From Coriobacteriales bacterium (lineage in GTDB: Bacteria; Actinomycetota; Coriobacteriia; Coriobacteriales; UBA8131): 34,069 nucleotides of DNA. The DNA lies in the NCBI GenBank assembly GCA_031256715.1, contig JAIRQA010000143.1, positions 1 to 34,069 on the forward strand, read 5' to 3'. The translations under genes were made by a program, and so were the position numbers. Every line of letters starts with the position of its first letter. Positions within the stretch are counted from its first letter, which is position 1. Shown piece after piece: positions 24,014 to 32,039 of this stretch. The notes beneath the pieces are model-generated. The model was not told where the DNA came from. It did not search any database and saw nothing but the letters and a program-made list of their open reading frames with translations.

Positions 24014-24192
24014 GGGCGGATGGTATCCGCCCCTACGGACGACAGTGACGGGCGGATGGTATCCGCCCCGACGGGTAACATTGACGGGCGGATGGTATCC
24101 ACCCCCACGGACGGGGCGGCGCTTGGCGGGCGGATGGTATCCGCCCCTACGGGGGGAATCGGCTATTGTAGGGGCGGATATCATCCGCCCGC
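24014..24192. repeat. Cluster of five hairpin repeats (REP/MITE-like), GGAT-core type
   Basis: Five ~25-bp units at 24014, 24050, 24086, 24128 and (inverted) 24168-24192 each consist of GGGCGGAT, a 3-base loop GGT, then ATCCGCCC followed by CTACGG-like bases. Each is a perfect or near-perfect hairpin. The first three starts are exactly 36 bases apart. The cluster lies at the point where the hsdS remnant loses similarity. The apparent proteins on both strands here (DGRMVSAPT / GGWYPP) are artefacts of the repeats. Confidence 0.92.
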
Positions 24193-24205
24193 AAACCGAC
24201 GCGAC

Positions 24206-24549
24206 CTCTAAATGATGATTTATCTTCTTGTTTTCATCGATTCTGTTATCTAGTGCTGAAAGAGTATCTGCAATAGATCATTGTTCTTCAAGAGACATGA
24301 CTGGAATCTGATATCTCATAATGGTCGTTTAATCACCACGAGGCATCTTTGTTCCTTTTGAATTTGTTGTGTCGTAGTCAAAAAATCTATCATCAGATAA
24401 CGCATAATAAAGAAATTTAGAATCCACATCATCTGTTGAACGAACGACCAGAACATCATTGGAACAACCGCCACTGTTTTTTTGTATACCAAATCTTTTT
24501 GAAATGTTCGTCGTGCTATAAAAAAATCGATACCACCTTCAGATTCTTC
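24206..24549 (-). pseudogene. hsdS: Decayed 3' end of a type I restriction specificity gene (hsdS)
   Basis: Reading the - strand just after mcrC gives EESEGGIDFF, then with a +1 change at a 7-T run (24511-24517) YSTTNISKRFGIQKN, then DVLVVRSTDDVDSKFLYYAL, DDRFFDY, GTKMPRGD, a stop, RYQIPVMSLEEQ, a stop, SIADTLSALDNRIDENKKIN, HHLE. This is the second half of an HsdS target-recognition and conserved helical region (GTKMPRG, 'P.lEEQ..IA..Ls.lD..I..Nk.in..l'). One frameshift and two in-frame stops (TAA after PRGD, TGA after LEEQ) make it non-functional, and it breaks off at the hairpin repeat cluster. No hsdM or hsdR is in the window. Confidence 0.82.
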
Positions 24550-25623
24550 TTAAAGGTGGCATCTATGTTGTTTTGACTGAAAATACGATTCCACATGCTC
24601 TAATAGTTCCTCTTTTATTTTCTCAAATTTTTGATTTAAATCCAGTGTCACAACACTTATCCGATTGCCATTCAATTCATAATGATGGTCGGGTTGTTGA
24701 TCGCCTGTTGTCTTAGCATAAAGTAGCATCCCGCCAACTTCCTCACCCTCTCTAGGAATCCAGTTATTAACGTATGTGAAGATTTGATAGAGGCTATCGG
24801 ACTTTTGCTTGGCATTTCCACCCGCAAATTTGGTTGCCATATTTTCAGAATAAAATTTGGTATCGACAATCAAGGTTTTCGTGCCATCACTTAATACGAT
24901 ATCAGTCTGCATCACTGGCAAGGCATCAATAATGCCATCGTTAGAAATCCACGGTATTTGCGGATGGGTCACTTTATAGTTGGTTTCCCGTTTATAGAAT
25001 GCAAACACAAACTTCTCATAAAGTGCAGATAACCTTTGCTCATCTTCTACCTCCCTTAGCCATTGCTCCTCAGAGGATTCATCTAGTAACAATTCTTCAT
25101 ACAGATATCTGCATACATCAACTAGGAACTGATAACGGATATTTTGCCGATTGTAGCGGACTTGCTTCCAAAGCCCAAGATTAAGTTCAATATCTGTCAC
25201 TTCAGCAAAATAAGGTAACAAGCCATAGAAGAATCTCCTGTTAGGCTTGGAAATATCAGGCGTCCTGCTGAGATAGCGAATTGTTGCCTTCAAAATCTGA
25301 TTTAAAAAAACATCCACAGAAAATTCATCGTATAAGACAACTAACTTCTTATCAACAAGAGTATTTCGTTTAATCGAAGCATTTATATCAATCTTTCCTC
25401 TGATGACCATTGACGTGTCGTCTTTCCGAATATAGTCATTTATCAGCCCCCCTCGGATTAGTACAGGTAGACCGATTTTCAAAATTTCTGAATACAGGTC
25501 TTTTACGTTTTCAAATTTCTCTATACCCATTCGTTGATATTCTGACAGTCCTAGCGTCTGGTATGCATATGAGAGCATGCAATAAACATTTCGAATTGGA
25601 ATTTTGGAATTATTCTCTACCAT
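24550..25623 (-). CDS. mcrC: McrC-like nuclease subunit of a 5-methylcytosine-type restriction system
   Basis: This 357-residue protein supplies the endonuclease for the McrB motor, cutting DNA with modified bases. The N-terminus IPIRNVYCMLSYAYQTL is the family opening. The PD-(D/E)xK core is in MQTDIVLSDGTKTLIVDTKFY (about residues 240-260): Asp, then Asp-Thr-Lys. The LYEKFVFAFYKRE helix and the tail after it are also typical. It overlaps the mcrB 3' end by 14 bases, so translation is coupled. The gene itself is intact, but because mcrB carries a stop codon at its Walker B glutamate, the system is probably inactive unless that stop is bypassed. The whole stretch is visibly AT-richer than the housekeeping genes, as expected for an acquired island. 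Confidence 0.88.
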   Translation of the reverse strand: MVENNSKIPIRNVYCMLSYAYQTLGLSEYQRMGIEKFENVKDLYSEILKIGLPVLIRGGLINDYIRKDDTSMVIRGKIDINASIKRNTLVDKKLVVLYDEFSVDVFLNQILKATIRYLSRTPDISKPNRRFFYGLLPYFAEVTDIELNLGLWKQVRYNRQNIRYQFLVDVCRYLYEELLLDESSEEQWLREVEDEQRLSALYEKFVFAFYKRETNYKVTHPQIPWISNDGIIDALPVMQTDIVLSDGTKTLIVDTKFYSENMATKFAGGNAKQKSDSLYQIFTYVNNWIPREGEEVGGMLLYAKTTGDQQPDHHYELNGNRISVVTLDLNQKFEKIKEELLEHVESYFQSKQHRCHL

Positions 25624-27709
25624 AAGCAGCCTTCAACTTATCTGCCCAATCCTCTGCCTTTTCCTCAGCATCAAACCAATATTCATACAGTTGAGGAATG
25701 ATTTCATACTTCACAACTTCGTCAAGTCTTGATTCCGCATCAATCTTATATGCATCGCCAACAAAATAGCTATGCCCGATTTGGAACCCTTTTCCGAGCT
25801 TCTCTGCGATTGTTTTATTAAGGGATTTAATCACTTCAATTATTTTTAGCACTTTCGAAGGTGAGCCAATGCTGTTGATATATTCAAGGAAAGTCGAATT
25901 CTCAAAGGCAGGAGCTATATCATAAAACGAAAATCTACGTCTCAACGCGTAATCCAGCAAAGCAAGACTTCGGTCTGCAGTATTCATCATTCCGATAATA
26001 TAAAGATTTGAAGGCACTGAAAATTTCTCGTTTGAGTAGAGCAAATTCACCGATTTACCGCGTTTATCCGTTTCAATCAGCATCATGAGCTCACCTAAAA
26101 TTTTACTCATATTGCCTCGATTGATTTAATCAATGATAAAAAAGTAATCACGCTCAGGATCCCTAGAAGCCTTACGTGCAAATTTCACGAATGGACCTTG
26201 CTTCAGTTCGAATCCTTCCCCATCTGCTTTTGGTCGATATCCTTCGATAAAATCTTCATAACTATAACTTTGATGAAATTGAATCATCTGGATGCGCGAA
26301 TCATCTTTCTCTTTCATCACGAGATAAGCCAACCTATCAGCTATGAAAGTCTTCCCTACACCGGGAGCACCTTTCAAAATAAGGTTCTTTTTATTGTGTA
26401 GAATCGATTGAAGTATGCCTAATTGGTTTTCATCGATGAAAACCTCTGATAGAAAATCATCTTTAGAGTATGGTTCATTTTCTTCAACAGATGGTCTAGA
26501 TTCTACATAGCGGATATAGTAATCAATTGAACTTACAAAAACGCCCTTGTTTCTGTCATAGCTATCGTCACTTAGAACCGTTTCTTTGATATTCTTTAGT
26601 GCTTCCGTATCTGACTCGCCAAAAATGGTCACGTGAAAATGATTCTCTACATCCTTCAATGATGATATTTTCTGTGTGATTGTCTTGTCGTTAAGAAATT
26701 CCCCATTCTGCTGAACTTGCTGTGACAGCCAGACACGGAACTCATTGATGAGAAGTGATTTTTCTTCAACATCCTCCCCATTAATCAACCCATCAGCATA
26801 AACAATCCAGTCGGTATACTCATTAAAATTGGTCAAAGTTTTTTGAGCGACTTTACCTCGTAGTTCCCATTCACCCTTATTCGTCCAATTGACTTCATGT
26901 CTATGTTTATACTCGGATGCACTCTGATCGAAATAATACTCCCCTGTGACAATCCCTTTCCCTACTAGCTTTTTCATTCCAGACTTCACATAAACAATAT
27001 CACCAGGTTTTATTTCTTGATAGAAATCCCAGACGGCTTTGGAATCATTGGACGGGCGTGTATCACCATCGCGTTGTTCTGAAATAAGCTTTTCAACTTC
27101 AGAACGATTTTGATATTTCTCTAAATTTCCAAGGAAATCCCATCCAAGCCCCATGACACCCCATGAATAAAAGTCAGCCCATAAACGGGCATCGTCGCCT
27201 GGAGCGCATAGCCAGTAGTTCACGCTGTCATCGACCTGGCCATCAAGGGTAGAAGTTTTTGATTCTTTTTTGGGATAGACTAGCTGAGGATTTTCTGCGT
27301 AATACAAAAACTTCAAATAAGAACGCAAAAGTGTCCCTAATTGCGGGATGCCGCCAAAGTTATCTGGTTTACTTCGTTTTCTAGCATCAAATTCCATTTG
27401 CGCATAACTTGTTTTCCAGGTCTCATTTTTAACTACAAAAGGCTTTGTATACCGCTTTTGTTTTCCCTCTAACACTTCTTTTGTGTCAGCCTCGGTCTCT
27501 TCAGTTATCTTTTGATAGACATCCTTAAAATCCGAAAACTGTCGATAATAGAAGAAGTTTTCATAATATCCAGCCCCTAGTTCAAACCTCTTTAATAATG
27601 CCCCAAGTTGCTCGAGGTAGGGTGCGTACCAAATACCCGTTTTGTCGCCTAAGTTTTCCGTGGCCCAGCCAATATATTGTTCTTTTCTTACTTCAATTGA
27701 ATCGTTCAT
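25610..27709 (-). pseudogene. mcrB: EVE-domain McrB-like GTPase gene interrupted by a nonsense codon in Walker B
   Basis: Read through, this is ~699 residues. The N-terminal half has YWLCAPGDDARLWADFYSWGVMGLGWD ... IKPGDIVYVKSGMKKLVGKGIVTGEYYFD, which resembles the EVE/PUA-like domain known to read modified bases. Then comes an AAA+ McrB motor with Walker A GAPGVGKT. The frame reaches YFFIID and stops with TAA at 26128-26126; the next codons continue without shift as INRGNMSKILGELMMLIETDKRGK, where intact McrB proteins read DEINRGN. So the catalytic Walker B glutamate codon GAA has become TAA by one base. Downstream, GMMNTADRSLALLDYALRRRFSF (sensor and arginine finger) is intact. An ATG at 27709 with GAGGTG upstream is a better start than ATG 27736. 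A short second protein could initiate at ATG 26110 but would lack Walker A. Confidence 0.88.
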
Positions 27710-27863
27710 CCAATTCACCTCACCATAGAAATGCAAATTTTCTTTGATTATATCACGTAAACGTTTTTAGGCGTATACGAATCAAGATTGTTCTAAATCC
27801 AAAACATCCTAATTACCTACCCAACCATACCGAAAAATCAAACCTCGATATATTCCCACAAAC

Positions 27864-27900
27864 TAAAAAAAGAGAACCTGAACCAAAATCCAAATTCTCT
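27864..27900 (-). terminator. Possible rho-independent terminator of the ClbS-like gene
   Basis: On the - strand AGAGAA ... TTCTCT forms a short stem (27900-27895 with 27876-27871) with an ~18-base loop, followed by a run of seven T. It lies ~70 bases after the frameshifted gene's stop. The loop is long, so confidence is limited. Confidence 0.4.
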
Positions 27901-27967
27901 CAATTCTTCAATCCCCTTAATATAAGGTTTTTCTACTTAGACATCAATCCTTGTCATCTTATCTAAA

Positions 27968-28454
27968 CTATATCTTGATCATTGACTGTAACACCGCCCA
28001 AAAATGCCAATTAAATTCACTTGTACGAATATCTAAATATTCAACTCTATTATATTCTCGACTCCCTTTTCGGTAAGGAATCGCATCAATTTTATCATTA
28101 AAAATATGACTTTCAATATCTTTTTGTGCTTTAGACAATCGTCTTAATAATTGTGATACTGAACTGTCCTTATTAGAATCAACTCCTTGTTTAGTTGCTT
28201 CTCTTAGCGATAACCTAATCACATTTGGCTGTCTATTTAAAGAAATATCGGAAATATTTCTGGCAAAACTTTCATGCCAATAAACAATATCACTTAAATA
28301 ATCTTTGGCAGTCCATTCTCTTACCAAGTAATCTTTTGAATTTGTCTGAATTACTTTGTTATAATCAACACCCTTTATTTGATATAATTTTTTTGAATTG
28401 TTCGTAAGCAAATTGTTCACGGATTAAAGCAGATAATAGCTCAGTATTTCCCAT
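27968..28454 (-). pseudogene. ClbS/DfsB-family (DinB-like four-helix) protein gene, frameshifted
   Basis: The best start is ATG 28454 (MGNTELLSALIREQFAYEQFKK) with AAGAAAGGATG upstream, but this frame ends after ~25 codons. The remainder continues in another frame as KLYQIKGVDYNK ... REWTAKDYLSDIVYWHESF, the latter matching the 'W.vkDvlaHl..We' signature of the ClbS/DfsB (DUF1706) family. ClbS itself protects cells from colibactin. The two frames join at an A7 run (T7 at 28388-28394 on the + strand); six A would restore an intact ~160-residue protein. A frame starting at ATG 28420 exists (150 residues) but lacks a ribosome site. This could be a phase-variable slip, true decay or a sequencing error. 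Confidence 0.7.
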
Positions 28455-28459
28455 TGTAA

Positions 28460-29839
28460 TCATCCTTTCTTGCGAGACATCAACCCCACCAACTCAACAT
28501 GTGGTGTTTGCGGAAAAAGGTCTACAGGAAATACGGTTATAAGACTATATTTGTATACCCGTAAACGTGCGACGTCTCGTGCGAATGTAGATGGGTTGCA
28601 ACTTACATAGACTATGTGTTTTGGTGCAGCATCTGCTATGGCACTTACAATATTTGCGGTTAGACCTGTGCGCGGTGGGTCTACAAGTACGGCAGCAAGC
28701 TTGCCATACTTGTTGGTAAGTTTTGGCAAAATGCGCATTACGTCGCCGCCTAAGACCCGAACATTTAGATTATTTTTTTCGGCATTGCGGCGCAAATCCT
28801 TAACTGATGCACTTACAGACTCTACTGCAACAACAGAGGCACCGGCCTGTGCCAACGGTAACGAAAATGTTCCGCCGCCTGCATAAAGATCGGCGACAAC
28901 TCCATCATTTATGCTGTCATTTAAACTAGTGCAACTGTCGCGATTAAAGTCCAGAAGCTCTAGCGCTAACGAGACAAGCTTTTCTGCTTGTTCTGTGTTA
29001 ACTTGAAAAAAAGATGGTGCGCTGGTAAAAAAATTTAAGTTGCAAAGGCGTTCTTTCCAGTAGCCATTGCCAGCAAGTACTTCTACTTTTTGCGTCGCTC
29101 TGGCTTTGTTTTTAGGAGCAATTATGCGCACGATACTAGTAGGGCTGCAACTGGATTTTAGCGCGTCGGTTATGGCGCGGGCAGTCAAACTGCGATTTAT
29201 GGCTTCTGGCACAGACCAGAGGGCAACTTCGGTTTGCCGAGTACGTGCGCTGTAGCGGATACCCACGCGATAGATGCCCAATGCACCTTGCCCCTGAACA
29301 TAGCTTAACGCGCCGCGCAAAGCCTTAGCTGTATCGGCAATTGGTTTAGGAGCCAAGTAGCAAGTTTTAGGAATGACAATCGTGTGTGACCCCTGTGCAA
29401 AAAAGCCTAGCTGAAATGCAGTCTTGCTTATGCTTTGTGCTGCGTACTCTAGCTTGTTGCGATAACCAAGTTCTTGTTTGCTGGAAATTATAGGTTGTAC
29501 TAGCATACTAGCATCATCTTGTGCTAGCCAGCCAATGCGAACAAGTGCATCTACAACAGAATCCCGCTTGGCTTTAAGTTGGGCGTCATAGGCGATATGT
29601 TGCCAAGTGCAGCCGCCACAGGTGCCTGCCAACGGGCACGGAGCAGTGACGCGCTGCGGCGATTCTTGTACAAGGTTAACAATATGACCTTTGGCAAAAG
29701 AATCTTTTTGGGTATCTAAAGCGATCTTGGCAACATCGCCAGGAGCGCTATTAGCAACAAAAACTATCTTGCCGCTTGAAAGATGTCCTATGCCTGAACC
29801 GTTGTTGCTTAGGCGCTCAATTTCTACTTGTTCATCCAT
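28460..29839 (-). CDS. 23S rRNA (uracil-5-)-methyltransferase, RlmD/RlmCD-type
   Basis: This 459-residue SAM enzyme makes 5-methyluridine in RNA. Order: an N-terminal TRAM domain (EIERLSNNGSGIGHL...GKIVFVANSAPGDV), a [4Fe-4S] site of Cys68-x5-Cys74-x2-Cys77 and Cys160 (same pattern as E. coli RumA/RlmD), then the methyltransferase core VADLYAGGGTFSLPLAQAG, VLVDPPRTGL, and VSCNPSTFARDV with the catalytic cysteine, ending in VDLFPQTPHVELVGLM. Gram-positive homologues are often called RlmCD or YefA; which uracil it targets cannot be told from sequence. It is intact, unlike its neighbours, and its coding style matches the chromosome core, so it marks the far edge of the restriction island. Confidence 0.94.
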   Translation of the reverse strand: MDEQVEIERLSNNGSGIGHLSSGKIVFVANSAPGDVAKIALDTQKDSFAKGHIVNLVQESPQRVTAPCPLAGTCGGCTWQHIAYDAQLKAKRDSVVDALVRIGWLAQDDASMLVQPIISSKQELGYRNKLEYAAQSISKTAFQLGFFAQGSHTIVIPKTCYLAPKPIADTAKALRGALSYVQGQGALGIYRVGIRYSARTRQTEVALWSVPEAINRSLTARAITDALKSSCSPTSIVRIIAPKNKARATQKVEVLAGNGYWKERLCNLNFFTSAPSFFQVNTEQAEKLVSLALELLDFNRDSCTSLNDSINDGVVADLYAGGGTFSLPLAQAGASVVAVESVSASVKDLRRNAEKNNLNVRVLGGDVMRILPKLTNKYGKLAAVLVDPPRTGLTANIVSAIADAAPKHIVYVSCNPSTFARDVARLRVYKYSLITVFPVDLFPQTPHVELVGLMSRKKG

Positions 29840-30130
29840 AAGATTATATGATAGCAGGTTTTTTAGATTGTTTTTTTAAAGAGGGGATTTGTGTTCTTTT
29901 TACAAAAGAGCTTACAAAAGAGCTTTAGACGTTTCTTTGTAGGGGGACAACCTGCCACTTGCTGGCGCATGCTGTGTTCTGCTGCGACATCCTGTCACTT
30001 GTTGCCACAAGCTGCCACATGCCCACAAGTGTTTTGTTTAAGTTGTGCGTGTGCCTGTGTTTGTGCCTGAGCTTGTGCTTGTGCCTGTGCCAAATTTCTG
30101 CTTGATAAGAGGGTGCTTTTTGGTGGTTGA
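29840..30130. other. Non-coding stretch with TGTGCC/TTGTGC simple repeats
   Basis: No gene is supported. Between about 29950 and 30030 variants of CCTGCCACTTG / CCTGTCACTTGTTG recur, and 30040-30095 has G/T-rich hexamer-like repeats (TGTGCCTGTG, TTGTGCCTGAGC, TTGTGCTTGTGCC). These resemble the strand-biased repeats around the DUF47 gene. Confidence 0.6.
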
Positions 30131-30235
30131 GCGGGCGACCGCAGGTCGCCCCTACACTTTACGTAGGGGCGAACTTTGTTCGCCCGCAAAGTCGGCAATC
30201 ACACAGGCTAGCGGGCGACCGCAGGTCGCCCCTAC
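30131..30235. repeat. Cluster of three hairpin repeats, GACC- and GAAC-core types
   Basis: Units at 30131-30155 and 30211-30235 read GCGGGCGACC-GCA-GGTCGCCCCTAC split by a 3-base loop, and 30163-30187 is an inverted relative with GAAC-TTT-GTTC arms. They share ends GCGGGCG and CGCCCCTAC with the cluster at 24014-24192, while the inner four arm bases differ but still pair. Confidence 0.92.
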
Positions 30236-30342
30236 ACTTGCTCTTTACATACTGAAAATTTGTAACACATTGTAGCGACGTTTTACCTGTTGGGCTTCAC
30301 TGTGTCGCCTGTTTTCGCATCAAGTATCCATTAATGATGCTA

Positions 30343-30358
30343 CCGCTTGCGCAAGCGG
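30343..30358. repeat. Perfect 16-bp palindrome at the edge of the transposase remnant
   Basis: CCGCTTGC/GCAAGCGG with no loop lies directly before the first transposase-like residues. It may be a chance palindrome or a target or end remnant. Confidence 0.5.
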
Positions 30359-30829
30359 AAACACAAAGACCCTGATATTGCGCATATCCCTATTCCAGAG
30401 GCAGTCTTTATGGGCCGTTTTCTACGATGACTTGCCTGGGTCGCTGCCAGATGTGCGCGCCGTCCATAAGCTTTCAGCCAGGCTGAAGAAGTATGGCTTG
30501 AACAAGGTAGCGCAGCTTTTTAACCGGGGGTTTTGTCACAGGACAACTTGGAGAAGCTTATGGGCTCTCACACCAAGTTCATGATGCCTTTGCGAGCAGA
30601 TTTCACCTTGTCGCAAACCCTCATAGATGGGGTTCGCGACGACATAGAGGATATGGACAACATCATCAATATCACCGATACTCACAGTGCGGCCATATAC
30701 GCGACGACGAAGGTGGCAAAGCTCGCTGGCAGGCGCATCTGGTATCACATCTACTTTGTCACCTTTGCCAAGGAGGTGTCAAAATATGTGAAGTGTCATC
30801 ATGGTGATGTCATTAAGAAAATAAGTAGT
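30355..30829 (+). pseudogene. Remnant of an IS4/IS1634-type transposase
   Basis: Three frames carry consecutive pieces of a DDE transposase. A first piece reads RKHKDPDIAHIPIPEAVFMG. After a frame change comes VFYDDLPGSLPDVRAVHKLSARLKKYGLNKVAQLFNRGF, which matches the '.PvyY...PGsipDv.tl......lk.lGl.kv.lv.DRGF' block (the expected Asp is Asn here). After a one-base loss near 30534 comes SQDNLEKLMGSHTKFMMPLRADFTLSQTLIDGVRDDI ... GRRIWYHIYF. Both the 5' third and the 3' catalytic Glu region are missing, and no inverted ends were recognised. It is therefore dead. Confidence 0.72.
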
Positions 30830-31030
30830 TAGTAGTGGTCACGACAGCTAAGGATGATTATCTGCTCTTTTTTCCATACATCTCAATCTGTACTTCCTGT
30901 TAATTCTGCGAGACCATGTGCAAGCAAACTCATGCTGTGCAATTCTAAAACTTACTAATAACATGTTTAGTTTACAGAAGCTATAACGTTTTAGTTATGT
31001 TTTATATGACTTATGCTTTCAATCACCTTG
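30830..31030. other. Non-coding spacer before the first toxin-antitoxin module
   Basis: AT-rich sequence with no supported gene. Near 30958-31015 there are ACATGTTTAG, TATAACGTTTTAGTTATG and similar ATAAC/GTTAT words resembling the operator-like repeats that precede the third module. Confidence 0.4.
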
Positions 31031-31152
31031 CTGGCATTACGCGCAATTATGATGTTGTGCTTTGGCATAGGCGAAGTTGACAGCATGTGTTCAAGGTACT
31101 ATCATGAAATACAGTGGTCGGTTACTACATGACACAATAAGAAGGAAATAAG
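31031..31152 (+). promoter_or_regulatory. Leader/promoter region of the first MNT-HEPN module, duplicated at 33057
   Basis: The sequence from CTGGCATTACGCGCAATTATGATG to the mntA start is closely repeated at 33057-33177, and similarity continues into the coding region. It ends in TACATGACACAATAAGAAGG before the ATG, a leader shared in shorter form by all three modules. Its conservation indicates promoter and translation signals. Confidence 0.7.
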
Positions 31153-31473
31153 ATGGACGCAACAACAGAAAGCATAATCTTACGCGAGCATGTTCTCGCG
31201 CACAAAGACAAAATAGCGGCACTCGCCAGACAATATGGCGTAAAAAATGTTCGCATATTTGGTTCAGTTGCAAATGGTAACGCGAATAAAGATAGCGACA
31301 TAGATATACTGGTAGATAGAGATGGGATAAGCGGTCTGTTTGAAATATGTGAGATCTACTCTAAACTTGGAGAAATACTTGACCATGAGATTGACTTTGT
31401 AATAAGCGATACAGTACATGAAAACAAACGCAAAGGAATCCTAGAGGGAGAACAAATATGGATTTGCGCATAA
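31153..31473 (+). CDS. mntA: MNT-domain nucleotidyltransferase antitoxin, module 1
   Basis: This is a 106-residue minimal nucleotidyltransferase. The family triad is complete: G37-S38 with Asp49-x-Asp51 (FGSVANGNANKDSDIDILVD) and a third Asp81 (HEIDFVI). In studied type VII systems this protein transfers AMP to a tyrosine of the HEPN toxin and so silences it. The start has AGAAGGAAATAAG upstream. It overlaps the HEPN gene by 16 bases. The first 55 coding bases are identical to those of module 3 and include a perfect CGCGAG/CTCGCG hairpin (31183-31200). Confidence 0.9.
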   Translation: MDATTESIILREHVLAHKDKIAALARQYGVKNVRIFGSVANGNANKDSDIDILVDRDGISGLFEICEIYSKLGEILDHEIDFVISDTVHENKRKGILEGEQIWICA

Positions 31474-31889
31474 ATGAAAGAGATTTCAATCGTTTTGCAG
31501 ACGCATTAGAATATGCTGAGCTGGCATACAATGATATATACGATATAAGATATAACGAGTTTATAAGCAACAAACAACTAATTGATGCCACAATACGCAG
31601 AGTAGAAATAGTAGGAGAAGCACTCGGGCATATCAGTGAAGAAACAAAAAAGAGATATCCAGAAGTGCCATATACGACAGCAAAAAATATGAGGAATATT
31701 CTTACTCATGCATATAGCACTATAAGACTTGAAGATGTTTATGAAACAGTCATAAAAAATTTCCCAAACTTAATCAGTAATATTCAATTCATCTGCAATA
31801 CCAATAAACTACATATAGAAGATATTGATGACACAGAACACTATCACCAACAAAATCAATCCAATGAAACACAAATAAACCCACAATAA
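31458..31889 (+). CDS. hepT: HEPN-domain RNase toxin (HepT/DUF86), module 1
   Basis: This 143-residue helical protein is predicted to be the toxin partner of the preceding MNT protein. The RNase and regulatory motif R-x4-H-x-Y is intact: Arg79, His84, Tyr86 in RNILTHAYSTI. It follows the family helix RRVEIVGEALGHISEETKKRYPEVPY. Tyr86 is the residue expected to be AMPylated. The last ~30 residues (HIEDIDDTEHYHQQNQ...) are polar and outside the domain. The ATG GATTTG start lies inside the antitoxin's last codons, giving tight co-translation. Confidence 0.9.
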   Translation: MDLRINERDFNRFADALEYAELAYNDIYDIRYNEFISNKQLIDATIRRVEIVGEALGHISEETKKRYPEVPYTTAKNMRNILTHAYSTIRLEDVYETVIKNFPNLISNIQFICNTNKLHIEDIDDTEHYHQQNQSNETQINPQ

Positions 31890-32039
31890 CCAACAAACCC
31901 CAAAGAGCTTAGTAGCCTAGATTCTTGTCTTAAAAATGCAGATCATTATGTGCAAGCGCAATAGACTAATAATCGTAAAGTGCAAGGTAAGAACAATCAC
32001 AGCTGATAACTCTACATGACACAACAAGAAGGAAGCAAA

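Noticed and set aside
24014-24152. CRISPR-like regularity (three repeats at exact 36-bp steps)
   Set aside because: The spacers would be only ~12 bases, are similar to each other, the repeats are short hairpins, one copy is inverted, and no cas genes are near.
23875-24215. Several overlapping frames on both strands encoding DGRMVSAPT or GGWYPP repeats
   Set aside because: They are translations of the hairpin repeat cluster; both strands look equally 'coding' because the units are palindromic and spaced in multiples of three.
30045-30275. Small + and - strand frames over the 30.1-kb repeats
   Set aside because: They read through simple G/T repeats and the palindromes and have no start signals.
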